Positions 33,363-41,923 of a stretch of 64,000 nt of DNA are shown one piece after another. The stretch's first letter is position 1, and the number at the start of each line of letters is the position of its first letter. The DNA comes from Streptomyces sp. TLI_146 (lineage in GTDB: Bacteria; Actinomycetota; Actinomycetes; Streptomycetales; Streptomycetaceae): NCBI RefSeq assembly GCF_002846415.1, contig NZ_PJMX01000002.1, forward strand, positions 1-64,000, written 5' to 3'. The translations under genes and the position numbers were made by a program. The notes under the pieces were generated by a model, which did no database searches, was not told the DNA's origin, and worked only from the letters and a program-made list of their open reading frames with translations.

Positions 33363-34478
33363 TCAGCGCCCGCCGTCCCGCCACCTCCGTACATACCGCG
33401 CCGCCCACCTCCGCCCCCGCGCATATCCCGCGCACCACCACAGCAGCGGTGCCGCGCGGGTGCCTCGGGCCAGCAGGAAGCGCTGGTTGTGGAGCGTGTC
33501 GGGGCGCCAGTGGTGTTTGTACGGCTCGTCGCCGCGCAGCAGGCTCAGTACGGTGCGGCCCGTGCCGTCCAGGCGGCGGGTCGCGGCGCGCATCAGCAGG
33601 GCCGCCACATCCACCTTGCGTGCGCGCAGGGCGGGGTGGGCGCCGTAGAGGTAGCCGCCCGCCAGGGAAGGGGACTGGAGGGTGAGGTCGACGGCCACCA
33701 CCTCGCCGTCGAGCACGAACTCCGTCAGGGCCGCCTCCCCCTGAGCCGTCATCAGGCACACGGCGCGGGTCAGGTGCTCGGCGAACCGGGGGCGGACATG
33801 CTCCGGGGTCACTCCGCGCCCGCTCCACTGCAACCGGTGCAGGGCGAGGAGGGAGGTGAGGGTCTTCTCCACCTCCTCGGGGGGGACCTGTCGTTCCGTC
33901 ACCCCCAGTACGTCGATCTTGCGCAGTTTCGCCCGGACCCGCTGGGCCGGTTTCGCCGGCAGGCGGGTCAGGAGGTCCTCCAGGGGGGCCGCCGGGAGTT
34001 CCAGGCACGCCGAGTCCGCCAGGCAGGCCCTCGCCCCCGGCCACAGCTCGTGCAGCTGCTGCGCCGCGCCGCCCGGGCGCACCTCGCGCAGGTCCACCAG
34101 CGCGCCCCCGGCCGCCGCCCGCACCGCCGCCGCCAGCGCCCGCGCCGCCTCCCGCGCACAGTCGTCGTCGAGCAGGACGTCCGTGAAGTCGGAGATCGGG
34201 CCGCCCAGCGGCACCAGCGTGCGGAACGGGCGGAAGACCAGCATCAGCGGGGCCGCCGCGACCAGTTCGCCGCCCCGGCGCACCAGGACCACCCGCAGCC
34301 GCCCGCTCACGCCGTACGACGTCCACCACGAGTGCAGCCAGGCGTGGCTCTGGAACGGGGTCGCCGTGCGGCAGCGGCCGTGCAGGCGCCGCCACTCGTC
34401 GGCGAGCGCCGCGAACCGGCCGGTGTCCGTGCACACTTCGCCCACCAGAGCGGCGGTGTGGGATACGACCGTGGTCAT
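33363..34478 (-). CDS. GNAT-superfamily (FemAB/BioF2-like) acyltransferase of the polysaccharide operon
   Basis: 371 residues. Opens with FAALADEWRRLHGRC and TPFQSHAWLHSWW, the usual start of the BioF2/CelD acetyltransferase family. A central PAKPAQRVRAKLRKIDVLGV region and a C-terminal GNAT-like fold (EFVLDGEVVAVDLTLQ, YLYGAHPALRARKVD, LSLLRGDEPYKHHW) follow. Such proteins acylate sugars of exported polysaccharides. Last gene of the minus-strand operon; ATGA overlap with the gene before it. Confidence 0.75.
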   Translation of the reverse strand: MTTVVSHTAALVGEVCTDTGRFAALADEWRRLHGRCRTATPFQSHAWLHSWWTSYGVSGRLRVVLVRRGGELVAAAPLMLVFRPFRTLVPLGGPISDFTDVLLDDDCAREAARALAAAVRAAAGGALVDLREVRPGGAAQQLHELWPGARACLADSACLELPAAPLEDLLTRLPAKPAQRVRAKLRKIDVLGVTERQVPPEEVEKTLTSLLALHRLQWSGRGVTPEHVRPRFAEHLTRAVCLMTAQGEAALTEFVLDGEVVAVDLTLQSPSLAGGYLYGAHPALRARKVDVAALLMRAATRRLDGTGRTVLSLLRGDEPYKHHWRPDTLHNQRFLLARGTRAAPLLWWCAGYARGRRWAARYVRRWRDGGR

Positions 34479-35119
34479 CGGGGGCCTCCGTACGGCGACC
34501 CGGCCGGCAGGGCCGGTGCGGGCACCGGCGCGGGCTCGCGCCTTTTGGGGCGTACGAGCAGGATCAGGCCGCCCGCCAGGCCCCCGGCGCAGCCGCCCAC
34601 CAGAGCGGTGAGCGAGGCGGGCGCCGACGACGGGTCGGCGGGCCTCGCGGCGCGCGAGAACTGGACCAGGCGCACCCCCGTGCTCTCCTGCGTGTGCTCG
34701 CCGTTGACTGTGAGCGCGCGCGCCACCGCGTTGGCGATGTCGGCCGCCTCGTCCGGGCGCCCCGAGGTGCCCGTGATGGCGATCATCGGCGCGTCCGGCG
34801 AGGTCGCCGTCTGCACGTTGCGGCGGATCGTGTCGGCGGGGACGCCCGCCCACGCCTGCGCGTCGCCGATCACCGCGACCTGGGTGGCGACCCGCCCGTA
34901 CGCCTGGGCGAAGCCGAGGGCGGTGGCGGGGTCCGACTTGCCGGTGGGGGTGACCACGACATAGCTGGTCGCGGTGTACTCGGCCGGGCGCGCCAGCCCG
35001 TACACACCGCCCGCCGCCGCGCCGAGCAGCGCGCACACGGGCAGCGGCCACCACCTCGGCAGCGGCCGGTTGCCGAGGCGGGGCCGCACCGGGCGCCACC
35101 CCCTGCGGGATTCGCTCAT
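34475..35119 (-). CDS. Wzz/chain-length-determinant-like membrane protein
   Basis: 214 residues. One transmembrane helix near residues 25-45, a periplasm-like outer domain with YTATSYVVVTPTGKSDPATA, and a second helix near 170-195 (LVGGCAGGLAGGLILLV) followed by a basic Pro-rich tail. This is the co-polymerase layout that sets polysaccharide chain length, without the cytoplasmic tyrosine kinase found in some relatives. Overlaps both neighbours by ATGA. Confidence 0.78.
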   Translation of the reverse strand: MSESRRGWRPVRPRLGNRPLPRWWPLPVCALLGAAAGGVYGLARPAEYTATSYVVVTPTGKSDPATALGFAQAYGRVATQVAVIGDAQAWAGVPADTIRRNVQTATSPDAPMIAITGTSGRPDEAADIANAVARALTVNGEHTQESTGVRLVQFSRAARPADPSSAPASLTALVGGCAGGLAGGLILLVRPKRREPAPVPAPALPAGSPYGGPR

Positions 35120-36285
35120 CGCGCGTTCACTCCTGACGTGACTGAGGGGTCTGTGGGAACTCGCTGGTCGAGTACGGGAGTCGTGCCGTGCAGGGCCGCC
35201 CGGTAGACCGCCGCCAGGCGCGCCGCCGACGTGGTCACCGCGTAGTGCTCCACCGCCGCAGGGACGGGCAGGCGGCCGCCCGCCGCCTCGCGCACCGCCC
35301 GCAGCGCGCCGGTGAAGCCCGCCGCGTCGGCCCGTACCGCGCCCGGCGCCTGGCCCGGCGCCAGGTCGTCGACGGCGGGGCAGGTCGTGTACACGACCGG
35401 CAGGCCCGCCGCCAGGCCCTCGACCACCGCCAGGCCGAACGCCTCGTCGGCGGAGGGGGAGGCGAGGACGTCCATCGCGGCGAGCAGGGCGGGCAGGTCA
35501 AGCCCCCCGCCCGCGCCGTCGTACGCGCACTCGCCCGCGAAGCACACCCGCCCGGCCACCCCGAGCCGCGCCGCGAGCGCCCGCAGCGCCGCCTCCTGCA
35601 CGCCGCCGCCCACCAGCAGCAGCCGCGCGCCGGGAAGGTGGGGCAGCGCCCGGACGAGGGTGTCGAAGCGTTTGCCCGCGACCAGGCGGCCCACCCCGCC
35701 GATGACGAACGCGTCCTCGGGCAGGGCGAGGAGGGCGCGGGCGCGGGAGCGCAGCAGCGGATCGAAGCGGAATCGGGCCGCGTCGATGCCGTTGGGCACC
35801 ACATGGATGCGGCGGGCGGGCACCCCCCACTCCCGCAGCCGCCGCGCGATCGTCGCGGACACGGCGACCGTGGACGTGCCGAGCCGTTCGGACGCCAGGT
35901 ACAGGGCGCGCACCCCGGCGCCGAGCGGGCGGCCCTCGATGGTGGCGGCGCCCAGCGAGTGCTCGGTGGCCACGACCGCGCGCACCCCGGCGATCCGGGC
36001 GGCGGCCCGCCCGTACAGGCAGGCGCGGTAGAGGTGGGTGTGGACCAGGTCGTAACGGCCCTGGCGGATCAGGCGGGTGAGGCGGGGCAGGGCGCTCAGG
36101 TCGCGGTTGGTGGCCATGCCCAGGTGTTTCACCTCCACCCCGTCGGCGGCCAGGCCCTCGGCCACGGCGCCCGGATTGGTGAGGGTCACCACGTCGCAGG
36201 TGGCGGGCAACTGGCCGAGCAGCAGGCGCAGTTGCTGTTCCGCGCCGCCCACGCCCAGGCCGGTGATGATGTGCAGGACTCTCAC
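35116..36285 (-). CDS. Glycosyltransferase family 4
   Basis: 389 residues. GT-B fold: LHIITGLGVGGAEQQLRLLL at the N-terminus binds the acceptor side. VVPNGIDAARFRFDPLLRSR, IGGVGRLVAGKRFDTLVRAL and the E-x7-E-type region SADEAFGLAVVEGLAAGLP near residue 285 bind the sugar nucleotide. Adds one sugar to the growing lipid-linked repeat. ATGA overlaps at both ends. Confidence 0.87.
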   Translation of the reverse strand: MRVLHIITGLGVGGAEQQLRLLLGQLPATCDVVTLTNPGAVAEGLAADGVEVKHLGMATNRDLSALPRLTRLIRQGRYDLVHTHLYRACLYGRAAARIAGVRAVVATEHSLGAATIEGRPLGAGVRALYLASERLGTSTVAVSATIARRLREWGVPARRIHVVPNGIDAARFRFDPLLRSRARALLALPEDAFVIGGVGRLVAGKRFDTLVRALPHLPGARLLLVGGGVQEAALRALAARLGVAGRVCFAGECAYDGAGGGLDLPALLAAMDVLASPSADEAFGLAVVEGLAAGLPVVYTTCPAVDDLAPGQAPGAVRADAAGFTGALRAVREAAGGRLPVPAAVEHYAVTTSAARLAAVYRAALHGTTPVLDQRVPTDPSVTSGVNAR

Positions 36286-37106
36286 TGGGCCTCCGGGTCC
36301 GGTACGGGCGTGGTGCTCGGCTCGCTCGCCTCGCGCGGCGGGCCGAGCACCGGCGGGCGGTCCTCGGGGACGAATCCGTTGCCCGGGCCGTCGCCGGGCG
36401 AGCGGCGCCGCCAGCGGTGCAGACGGCGTTTGAGGTGCAGGCGCGGGGCGGTGTCGCGCTCGCCGATGTGGACGCGCGGCAGGGCGTAACGGCCGGTCAG
36501 AGGGCCGGGGTCGATGGCGCAGGCGTAGCTGTAACCGGCTGTGCGGACCGCGTCCATGGCCCGCTCGTCGACCGTTCCGTACGGGTAGCAGAAGCCCAGC
36601 ACGTCCCGGCCGGTCAGGTCGCGCAGCAGGGCGCGGCTGTGTTCCGTCTCGTGGCGCAAGGTGGTGTCGTCGGCGGTGGTGAGGTCGGTGTGGAGCAGGC
36701 CATGGGAGCCGATCTCCATGCCCCAGGTCAGGGCGCGGCGGATACCGTCCTCGTCAAGGAGGGGGCGGCGCGGGCCGATCGGGTCCCAGTCGTTGACGCC
36801 GCCCAGGCGGCCGGGCAGGGCGAACACGGTGGCCGTGCAGTCGTAGCGGCGCAGCAGCGGCAGCGCCTCCTCGGTGAAGTCGGCGTACCCGTCGTCGAAG
36901 GTCAGACCCACCAGGCGGGTGCCGCCGCCCGCCGCGCGGGCCCGCAGCAGCCGGGCCATGCCGACGCCGAGCAGCCCGCGCCCGCGCAGCCAGCGCAGTT
37001 GCCGCTCCAGCCGGCGGGGGGTGACGGTGATGTGGTACGGGTCGTCGGCGCGGGCGCCGACCGAGTGGTACATCGCTGCCCACAGGGCAGGGGTGTCAAC
37101 GGGCAT
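36282..37106 (-). CDS. Polysaccharide deacetylase (NodB domain)
   Basis: 274 residues. NodB motifs: GLTFDDGYADF near residues 66-76 (metal Asp pair), EIGSHGLLHTDLT near 130-142 (His ligands), CYPYGTVDERAMDAV near 171-185. Removes N- or O-acetyl groups from the polymer or its precursors. The C-terminus is long, basic and then Pro-rich with no fold visible. No signal peptide, so it probably acts inside the cell. Confidence 0.85.
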   Translation of the reverse strand: MPVDTPALWAAMYHSVGARADDPYHITVTPRRLERQLRWLRGRGLLGVGMARLLRARAAGGGTRLVGLTFDDGYADFTEEALPLLRRYDCTATVFALPGRLGGVNDWDPIGPRRPLLDEDGIRRALTWGMEIGSHGLLHTDLTTADDTTLRHETEHSRALLRDLTGRDVLGFCYPYGTVDERAMDAVRTAGYSYACAIDPGPLTGRYALPRVHIGERDTAPRLHLKRRLHRWRRRSPGDGPGNGFVPEDRPPVLGPPREASEPSTTPVPDPEAQ

Positions 37107-39084
37107 GCCTCGGCCTTCGGGTCAGGGGGCGGGACAGCAGTCGGAGCAGGGCCAGGAGCAGGAGCAGCGGGGCGAAGCCGCGTACGCGGGCGGCGCGGGC
37201 CAGCGCGAGGAAGGCGGCGACGGCCGCGAGCGCGCCGGTGGCGAGCGCGGCCAGAGGGTCGGCCACCTGGGCCGCGCACCACCAGCAGGCGGCGCTCGCC
37301 CCGGCCCCGGCGGCGGCCAGTTTCAGCAGTTCGCCGCCGACCCGGCGCCGGGCCAGGCCCACCGAGCGGCGGCCGGTGCCGGCGAGCAGCAGCAGGGCGC
37401 CGCTCGCGATGCCGAGCGCGTTGGCGGCGGCGATGCCGCGCGCGCCCCACACCGGCGCCGCCCACGCCCCGGCGGCGGCCGTCACCGCCAGGCACACCAG
37501 CATGGTGACGGCCGGATACCAGGTGGGGCGGGCCGCCGAGAAGTACGAGCGGACCAGGACGCCGACCACGGTCTGGGCGAGCAGGCCCAGCGCGTACACG
37601 CGCATCACGGCGGCGGTGGCGGCGGTGTCGGCGGGGCCGAACTCGCCGCGCTGGAACAGCACCTCGACGATCTGCGGGGCGCAGCCGATGACGACGGCGG
37701 CGCCCAGCAGCACGATCGCCCCCGCCACCATCAGATCGCCCTCGACGCGCCGCCGGGCCCGCTCGGTCTCGCCCGCCGCCAGCGCCCGCGCGACCACGGG
37801 GAAGGTGACGGTGCACAGCATCAGGGAGAGCACCATCGGCATCTGCGCGACCTTCTGCGCGTAGTTGAGGTGCGAGATCGCCCCGGCGGGCAGCGGGGCG
37901 GCGAGGTGGCGCTCGACGAGGGTCTGGCACTGGCGGCTGAGCGCGAAGACGACGACGGGGGCGACCATGGCCAGGCGCAGGGCGCCGGTGGGGTGCTTGC
38001 GCGGGGCGCCGGTGGGCTGCCTCGGGGCGGTGGAGTGTTTCGGGGCGCGAGGGGTTTCGGGGCCGGACAGTGCGCGGGGAGCGGGGAGTTCTGGGGCAGC
38101 GGGGAGCTCTTGGGGGCCGGGCGCCTTCTGGGGGTTGGAGAACTCTTGGGGGCCGGAGAGCCCTTGGGGGCCGGGCACCTCCTGGGGGCCGGGGAGCTCT
38201 TGGGGCCCTGGGGCCGCAGCTCGGCCGCGCGCGGATCCGCCGGGCCTGCCCGCGCCGCGCGGGCTCACGCCGGACTGGTCCGCGCCGGACGGGCCCATTC
38301 CGCGCGGCCCCCCGACTGACCCCAGCAGCCCGTGCAGCCATCCTTCGCCCCACGGCGCTCCGCGCCGCCGCCGCATCCCCCGCCACAGCGACGGCGCCTG
38401 CGCCGCCACCATCAGGGCGCCGCCGGCCGCGACCCCGGCCGCCGCCGCCCGTACGCCCCAGTGGCCGCCGAAGGCCAGCAGCACCGTGATGATGCCGACG
38501 TTGTACGCCACGTAGATCGTCGCCGGGGCGAGGAAGCGGCCGTGGCCGCGCAGGGCGGCGCTGCAGTATCCGGCGAGGCCGAAGGTGAGCGCGCAAGTCG
38601 AGGTCAGGCGGGTGCAGTCGACGGCCACGCCCGGCTCGGGCAGGCCGGGGGCGAGCAGGTCCACCAGGGCGGGCGCGGTCGCGATCAGCAGCGCCGAAAG
38701 CGCCGCCAGCGCCAGCATCAGCCGGGGCAGGGTGGCCGCGACCAGGGCCCGGACCGGGTCGGGGCCGCCGCGCCCGCGCCGCAGGGCCGCCAGGCTGAAC
38801 GCCGGGACGAGCACCAGCGCGAGGCCGTCCTCGATGAGGAGGGTGGCCGCGACCTCCGGGACCGTCCACGCCACCAGGAACGCGTCGGTGTCGGTGTCCG
38901 CGCCGAAGACATGCGCGAACGTCTGGTCGCGCAGCAGCCCGAGCACCGCCCCCGCCACCGTCAGCGCGGCGGTGACGGCGGCCGCCTTGGCCAGGAACCC
39001 GCCGGAGGGGGAGTCGGGGCGGCCCGCGGCACGGCGGCCCGTCGGTGCGGGGCCCGGCAGCGTCGTACGGGAGGCGTCGCTCAT
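37096..39084 (-). CDS. MurJ/MviN-type lipid-linked sugar flippase
   Basis: 662 residues from ATG 39084, which overlaps the preceding gene. Starts with GFLAKAAAVTAALTVAGAVL and GLLRDQTFAHVFGADTDTDA, the MviN signature. About 14 hydrophobic segments follow. Residues about 250-365 form an odd hydrophilic insert full of Pro-Gln-Glu repeats (GPQEL, GPQEV, GPQGL units) between membrane parts. It should flip the lipid-linked repeat unit across the membrane (Wzx role). Confidence 0.84.
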   Translation of the reverse strand: MSDASRTTLPGPAPTGRRAAGRPDSPSGGFLAKAAAVTAALTVAGAVLGLLRDQTFAHVFGADTDTDAFLVAWTVPEVAATLLIEDGLALVLVPAFSLAALRRGRGGPDPVRALVAATLPRLMLALAALSALLIATAPALVDLLAPGLPEPGVAVDCTRLTSTCALTFGLAGYCSAALRGHGRFLAPATIYVAYNVGIITVLLAFGGHWGVRAAAAGVAAGGALMVAAQAPSLWRGMRRRRGAPWGEGWLHGLLGSVGGPRGMGPSGADQSGVSPRGAGRPGGSARGRAAAPGPQELPGPQEVPGPQGLSGPQEFSNPQKAPGPQELPAAPELPAPRALSGPETPRAPKHSTAPRQPTGAPRKHPTGALRLAMVAPVVVFALSRQCQTLVERHLAAPLPAGAISHLNYAQKVAQMPMVLSLMLCTVTFPVVARALAAGETERARRRVEGDLMVAGAIVLLGAAVVIGCAPQIVEVLFQRGEFGPADTAATAAVMRVYALGLLAQTVVGVLVRSYFSAARPTWYPAVTMLVCLAVTAAAGAWAAPVWGARGIAAANALGIASGALLLLAGTGRRSVGLARRRVGGELLKLAAAGAGASAACWWCAAQVADPLAALATGALAAVAAFLALARAARVRGFAPLLLLLALLRLLSRPLTRRPRHAR

Positions 39085-40433
39085 CGCCGCGCGGCCTCCC
39101 CGTCGCCTCGGCGCCCCAGCGCCCACCACGCGGCGAGGCCCAGCGCGAGGGCGGTCAGGACGGTGGAGGGGCCGCCGATGTCGCCGTAGAAGAAGTCAAC
39201 GAGGAGCCACAGCAGCAGACCGGTGGCGGCGAGGCCGCAGTCCCGCTCGCCGGGGCGGGCGTACAGCCGTCGCAGCGCGCACACCAGCAGCGCCGCCCAG
39301 CCCGCGACCAGCGTGCACACCCCCACCAGGCCCTGTTCGCTCAGGATGAGGAGGTACATGTTGTGCGGCGACAGCAGCGGCTGGCGGCGGAAGGCGGCGC
39401 CCGCGCCCGCCGTGTCGCTGCCCGACGACAGGGCGAGCGGGGCGTGGCTGTCGCGGTGGGCCGGGAAGCCCTTGAGGCCGACGCCGGTCAGCGGCGACTC
39501 GCGCCACATCCCGGCGGCCGCGCTCCACAGGGTGTACCGGTCGGTGACCGACTGGTCGGGGGCGTCCGCGACCTGCGTGATGCTGGACAGCCGCTCCTGG
39601 AGCAGCGCGGTCCCGGCGCCCGCGCCGCCCACCACGACGACGGCGAGGGCGACGCCGGTCACGGCGACGCGCAGGGCCCGCCGGACGCCCGCGAGCAGCA
39701 GCAGCGTCACGCAGGTGAGAGCCGTCGCGATCCAGGCGCCCCGGCTGAACGACAGCGCCAGCGGCACCAGCAGCAGGCCCGCGCACACCAGCGCGCCCGG
39801 ACGCCGGGCGCGGCCCGCGCCGCTGTCGGGGGCGAGCGCGAAGGCGACCGCGGCCACCACGCCGTAGGAGACGACGGTCGCCATGCCCATGATGTCGGAG
39901 GCGCCGAAGGTGCCGACGGCGCGGATGTCCTCGCCCATGTACGAGGCGCCGGTCGCGGTGAGGTACTGGCGCACCCCCACCGCGCCCTCGACCAGGGCGA
40001 GCGCCACCAGCGCGGCGGCGACCACCGTGAAGTCCCGCCGGTCGCGCACCAGGAGCAGCACCGAGAGGGGGACGAGGACGAAGATCTGGAGGTAGCGGGC
40101 CATCCCGGCGAGCGCCTCGCCCGGGTCGCCGGCCCCGGCCGCGGCCACCGCGATCCCGGCGGCCGCGACCGCGAACAGCCCGGCCGCCGCCGGTGTCAGG
40201 GGCCGGGCCCCGGACCGCAGCGACGAGCCGAGCGCCCACAGGACCAGGACGCCGGAGGCGGCGTCGGCGAGCGTCCCGGTGCCCGAGCCCTCGGCGCCCG
40301 CGCCGCCCGGCGGCGGCACCGCGAGCAGCGCGAGGACGGCGAGCAGGGGCAGCAGGTGTACGTGGCGGCGCACGGCCGCCGCTAACGCGGGCGGGGCCGT
40401 GGTGCGGGGTGTGGCCGCCGTGGTCTGAGCCAT
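39081..40433 (-). CDS. O-antigen-polymerase/ligase-type membrane protein (Wzy role)
   Basis: 450 residues, about 12 hydrophobic helices. The Wzy_C-type region is visible: LALSFSRGAWIATAL near residue 230, a large outer loop with SVTDRYTLWSAAAGMWRESP and LTGVGLKGFP near 315-345, and SPHNMYLLILSEQGLVGV near 380-397. These segments form the polymerase active site in the family. ATGA overlap with the flippase. Confidence 0.83.
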   Translation of the reverse strand: MAQTTAATPRTTAPPALAAAVRRHVHLLPLLAVLALLAVPPPGGAGAEGSGTGTLADAASGVLVLWALGSSLRSGARPLTPAAAGLFAVAAAGIAVAAAGAGDPGEALAGMARYLQIFVLVPLSVLLLVRDRRDFTVVAAALVALALVEGAVGVRQYLTATGASYMGEDIRAVGTFGASDIMGMATVVSYGVVAAVAFALAPDSGAGRARRPGALVCAGLLLVPLALSFSRGAWIATALTCVTLLLLAGVRRALRVAVTGVALAVVVVGGAGAGTALLQERLSSITQVADAPDQSVTDRYTLWSAAAGMWRESPLTGVGLKGFPAHRDSHAPLALSSGSDTAGAGAAFRRQPLLSPHNMYLLILSEQGLVGVCTLVAGWAALLVCALRRLYARPGERDCGLAATGLLLWLLVDFFYGDIGGPSTVLTALALGLAAWWALGRRGDGEAARR

Positions 40434-40435
40434 CG

Positions 40436-41923
40436 TCAGCTCCCGGTGGGACGCACCAGGGACGCCGCCGTGCGCAGCAGCACGCACACGTCCTGCCAGG
40501 GCGACCAGTGGTCGATGTAGTAGTTGTCGTAGCGGGCCCGGTCCTCGATGGAGGTGTCGCCGCGCAGCCCCTCCACCTGGGCGAGGCCCGTGATGCCGAC
40601 GGGCATGCGGTGGCGGGCCCGGTAGCCGGGGTGGCTCTGGCCGAACTGGGCGACGAAGTAGGGCCGTTCGGGGCGCGGCCCCACCAGGCTCATGTCGCCG
40701 CGCACCACGTTCCACAGGTTGAGCAGCTCGTCCAGCGAGGTCAGGCGCATGACGCGGCCGGTGCGGCTCATCCGCTCGTCGTCGGCGACGCTCCACCGGG
40801 TGGCGGCCTCATGGGCGTCGGCGGGGCGCAGCGTACGGAACTTGCAGAGCGTGAAGGAGCGCCCGTCGCGTCCCACCCGCTCCTGGCGGAACACCACGCC
40901 GGGCCCGTCGCTGGCCCGCAGCAGCACCGCGCACACCGCGAGCACGGGCGCGGCGAGCAGCAGCGCGGGCAGCGCCACGCACAGGTCGAGCGCCCGCTTC
41001 ACGGCGAACCCGGGGCGGCGCACGCCGGCCGTCTGCACCCGGCGCACCGGGAACCCGGCGAGCTCGGCGCCCGCCGCCGCCTCGGCGCCCGCCCCGGGTG
41101 CGCGGGTGTCGACGTACCACAGGGCGCAGCCCCAGCCCTCCAGCTGGCCCAGGAGCACGGAGTGGGAGGGGTGGTCGGCGGCGTCGGCGTCGGTGAACAG
41201 GACGTCGCGGACGCTGTTCTGGATGACCGCGCGCTGCACCTCCTCGATGGTGCGCAGGACCGGCACGGCGGCCGGCTCGGGCACCGGTTGCAGCACCGGG
41301 ACGACCACGCCGACGGGCCGGATCCCGACCTGCGGGCGCCGCCCGAGCGCCGCCGCCACCCGCAGGGCCGCCGTCGCCGGGCCCACCACGAGCGCGGAGC
41401 GCGGCGAGCGCGCCGCCCGCCGTCTGCGCACCCCGTACGCCCCCGCCCGCGCCGCCACGCTCACCGCCGTCTGCACGCCGCAGCAGGCGGCCAGGACCGG
41501 CAGCGCGAGCGCGGGCCCCGGCCGCACGGCCGCGAGCACGCACCAGGCGACGGCCGCCCGGAAGAGAAGCGCGGGCACCTCGTCCAGGACTCCGCGCGCC
41601 ACGGTGATCCCGCCCGGCCGGTACAGCCCGGCGTGCCCGTTCAGCACGAGCACGCACACCACCAGCGCGGCGGCCGCCGCCCGCGGCAGCCCCGCGCCGC
41701 CCGCCGCCGCCCCGAGCAGCACCGCGCAGCCGTCCGCGGCCATCAGCGCGGTGTCGGTACGGGGCCGGGGCGCGCGCCGCGGGGGCAGCGGCGGCGGGGC
41801 GGCGGGTGCCCGGCCGGGCGCCACCACCGAAACGGCCCCCGCCGCACCCCCGCCGCCCCGGCGCGGACCCGCCGGGGAAGGAACGCCCCCTCCTGGGGAG
41901 GGGACGGTGTTGTCCGCAGTCAC
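40436..41923 (-). CDS. Polyprenyl-phosphate sugar-1-phosphate transferase (initiating enzyme)
   Basis: 495 residues from GTG 41923, overlapping the previous stop by GTGA. Hydrophobic helices in the first 170 residues, then a CoA-binding-like region. The C-terminal bacterial sugar transferase domain starts with KRALDLCVALPALLLAAPVL near residue 308. It carries GVVFRQERVGRDGRSFTLCK and the catalytic RLTSLDELLNLWNVVRGDMS, GPRPERPYF segment near 395-425. Starts the repeat unit on undecaprenyl phosphate. Confidence 0.88.
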   Translation of the reverse strand: MTADNTVPSPGGGVPSPAGPRRGGGGAAGAVSVVAPGRAPAAPPPLPPRRAPRPRTDTALMAADGCAVLLGAAAGGAGLPRAAAAALVVCVLVLNGHAGLYRPGGITVARGVLDEVPALLFRAAVAWCVLAAVRPGPALALPVLAACCGVQTAVSVAARAGAYGVRRRRAARSPRSALVVGPATAALRVAAALGRRPQVGIRPVGVVVPVLQPVPEPAAVPVLRTIEEVQRAVIQNSVRDVLFTDADAADHPSHSVLLGQLEGWGCALWYVDTRAPGAGAEAAAGAELAGFPVRRVQTAGVRRPGFAVKRALDLCVALPALLLAAPVLAVCAVLLRASDGPGVVFRQERVGRDGRSFTLCKFRTLRPADAHEAATRWSVADDERMSRTGRVMRLTSLDELLNLWNVVRGDMSLVGPRPERPYFVAQFGQSHPGYRARHRMPVGITGLAQVEGLRGDTSIEDRARYDNYYIDHWSPWQDVCVLLRTAASLVRPTGS

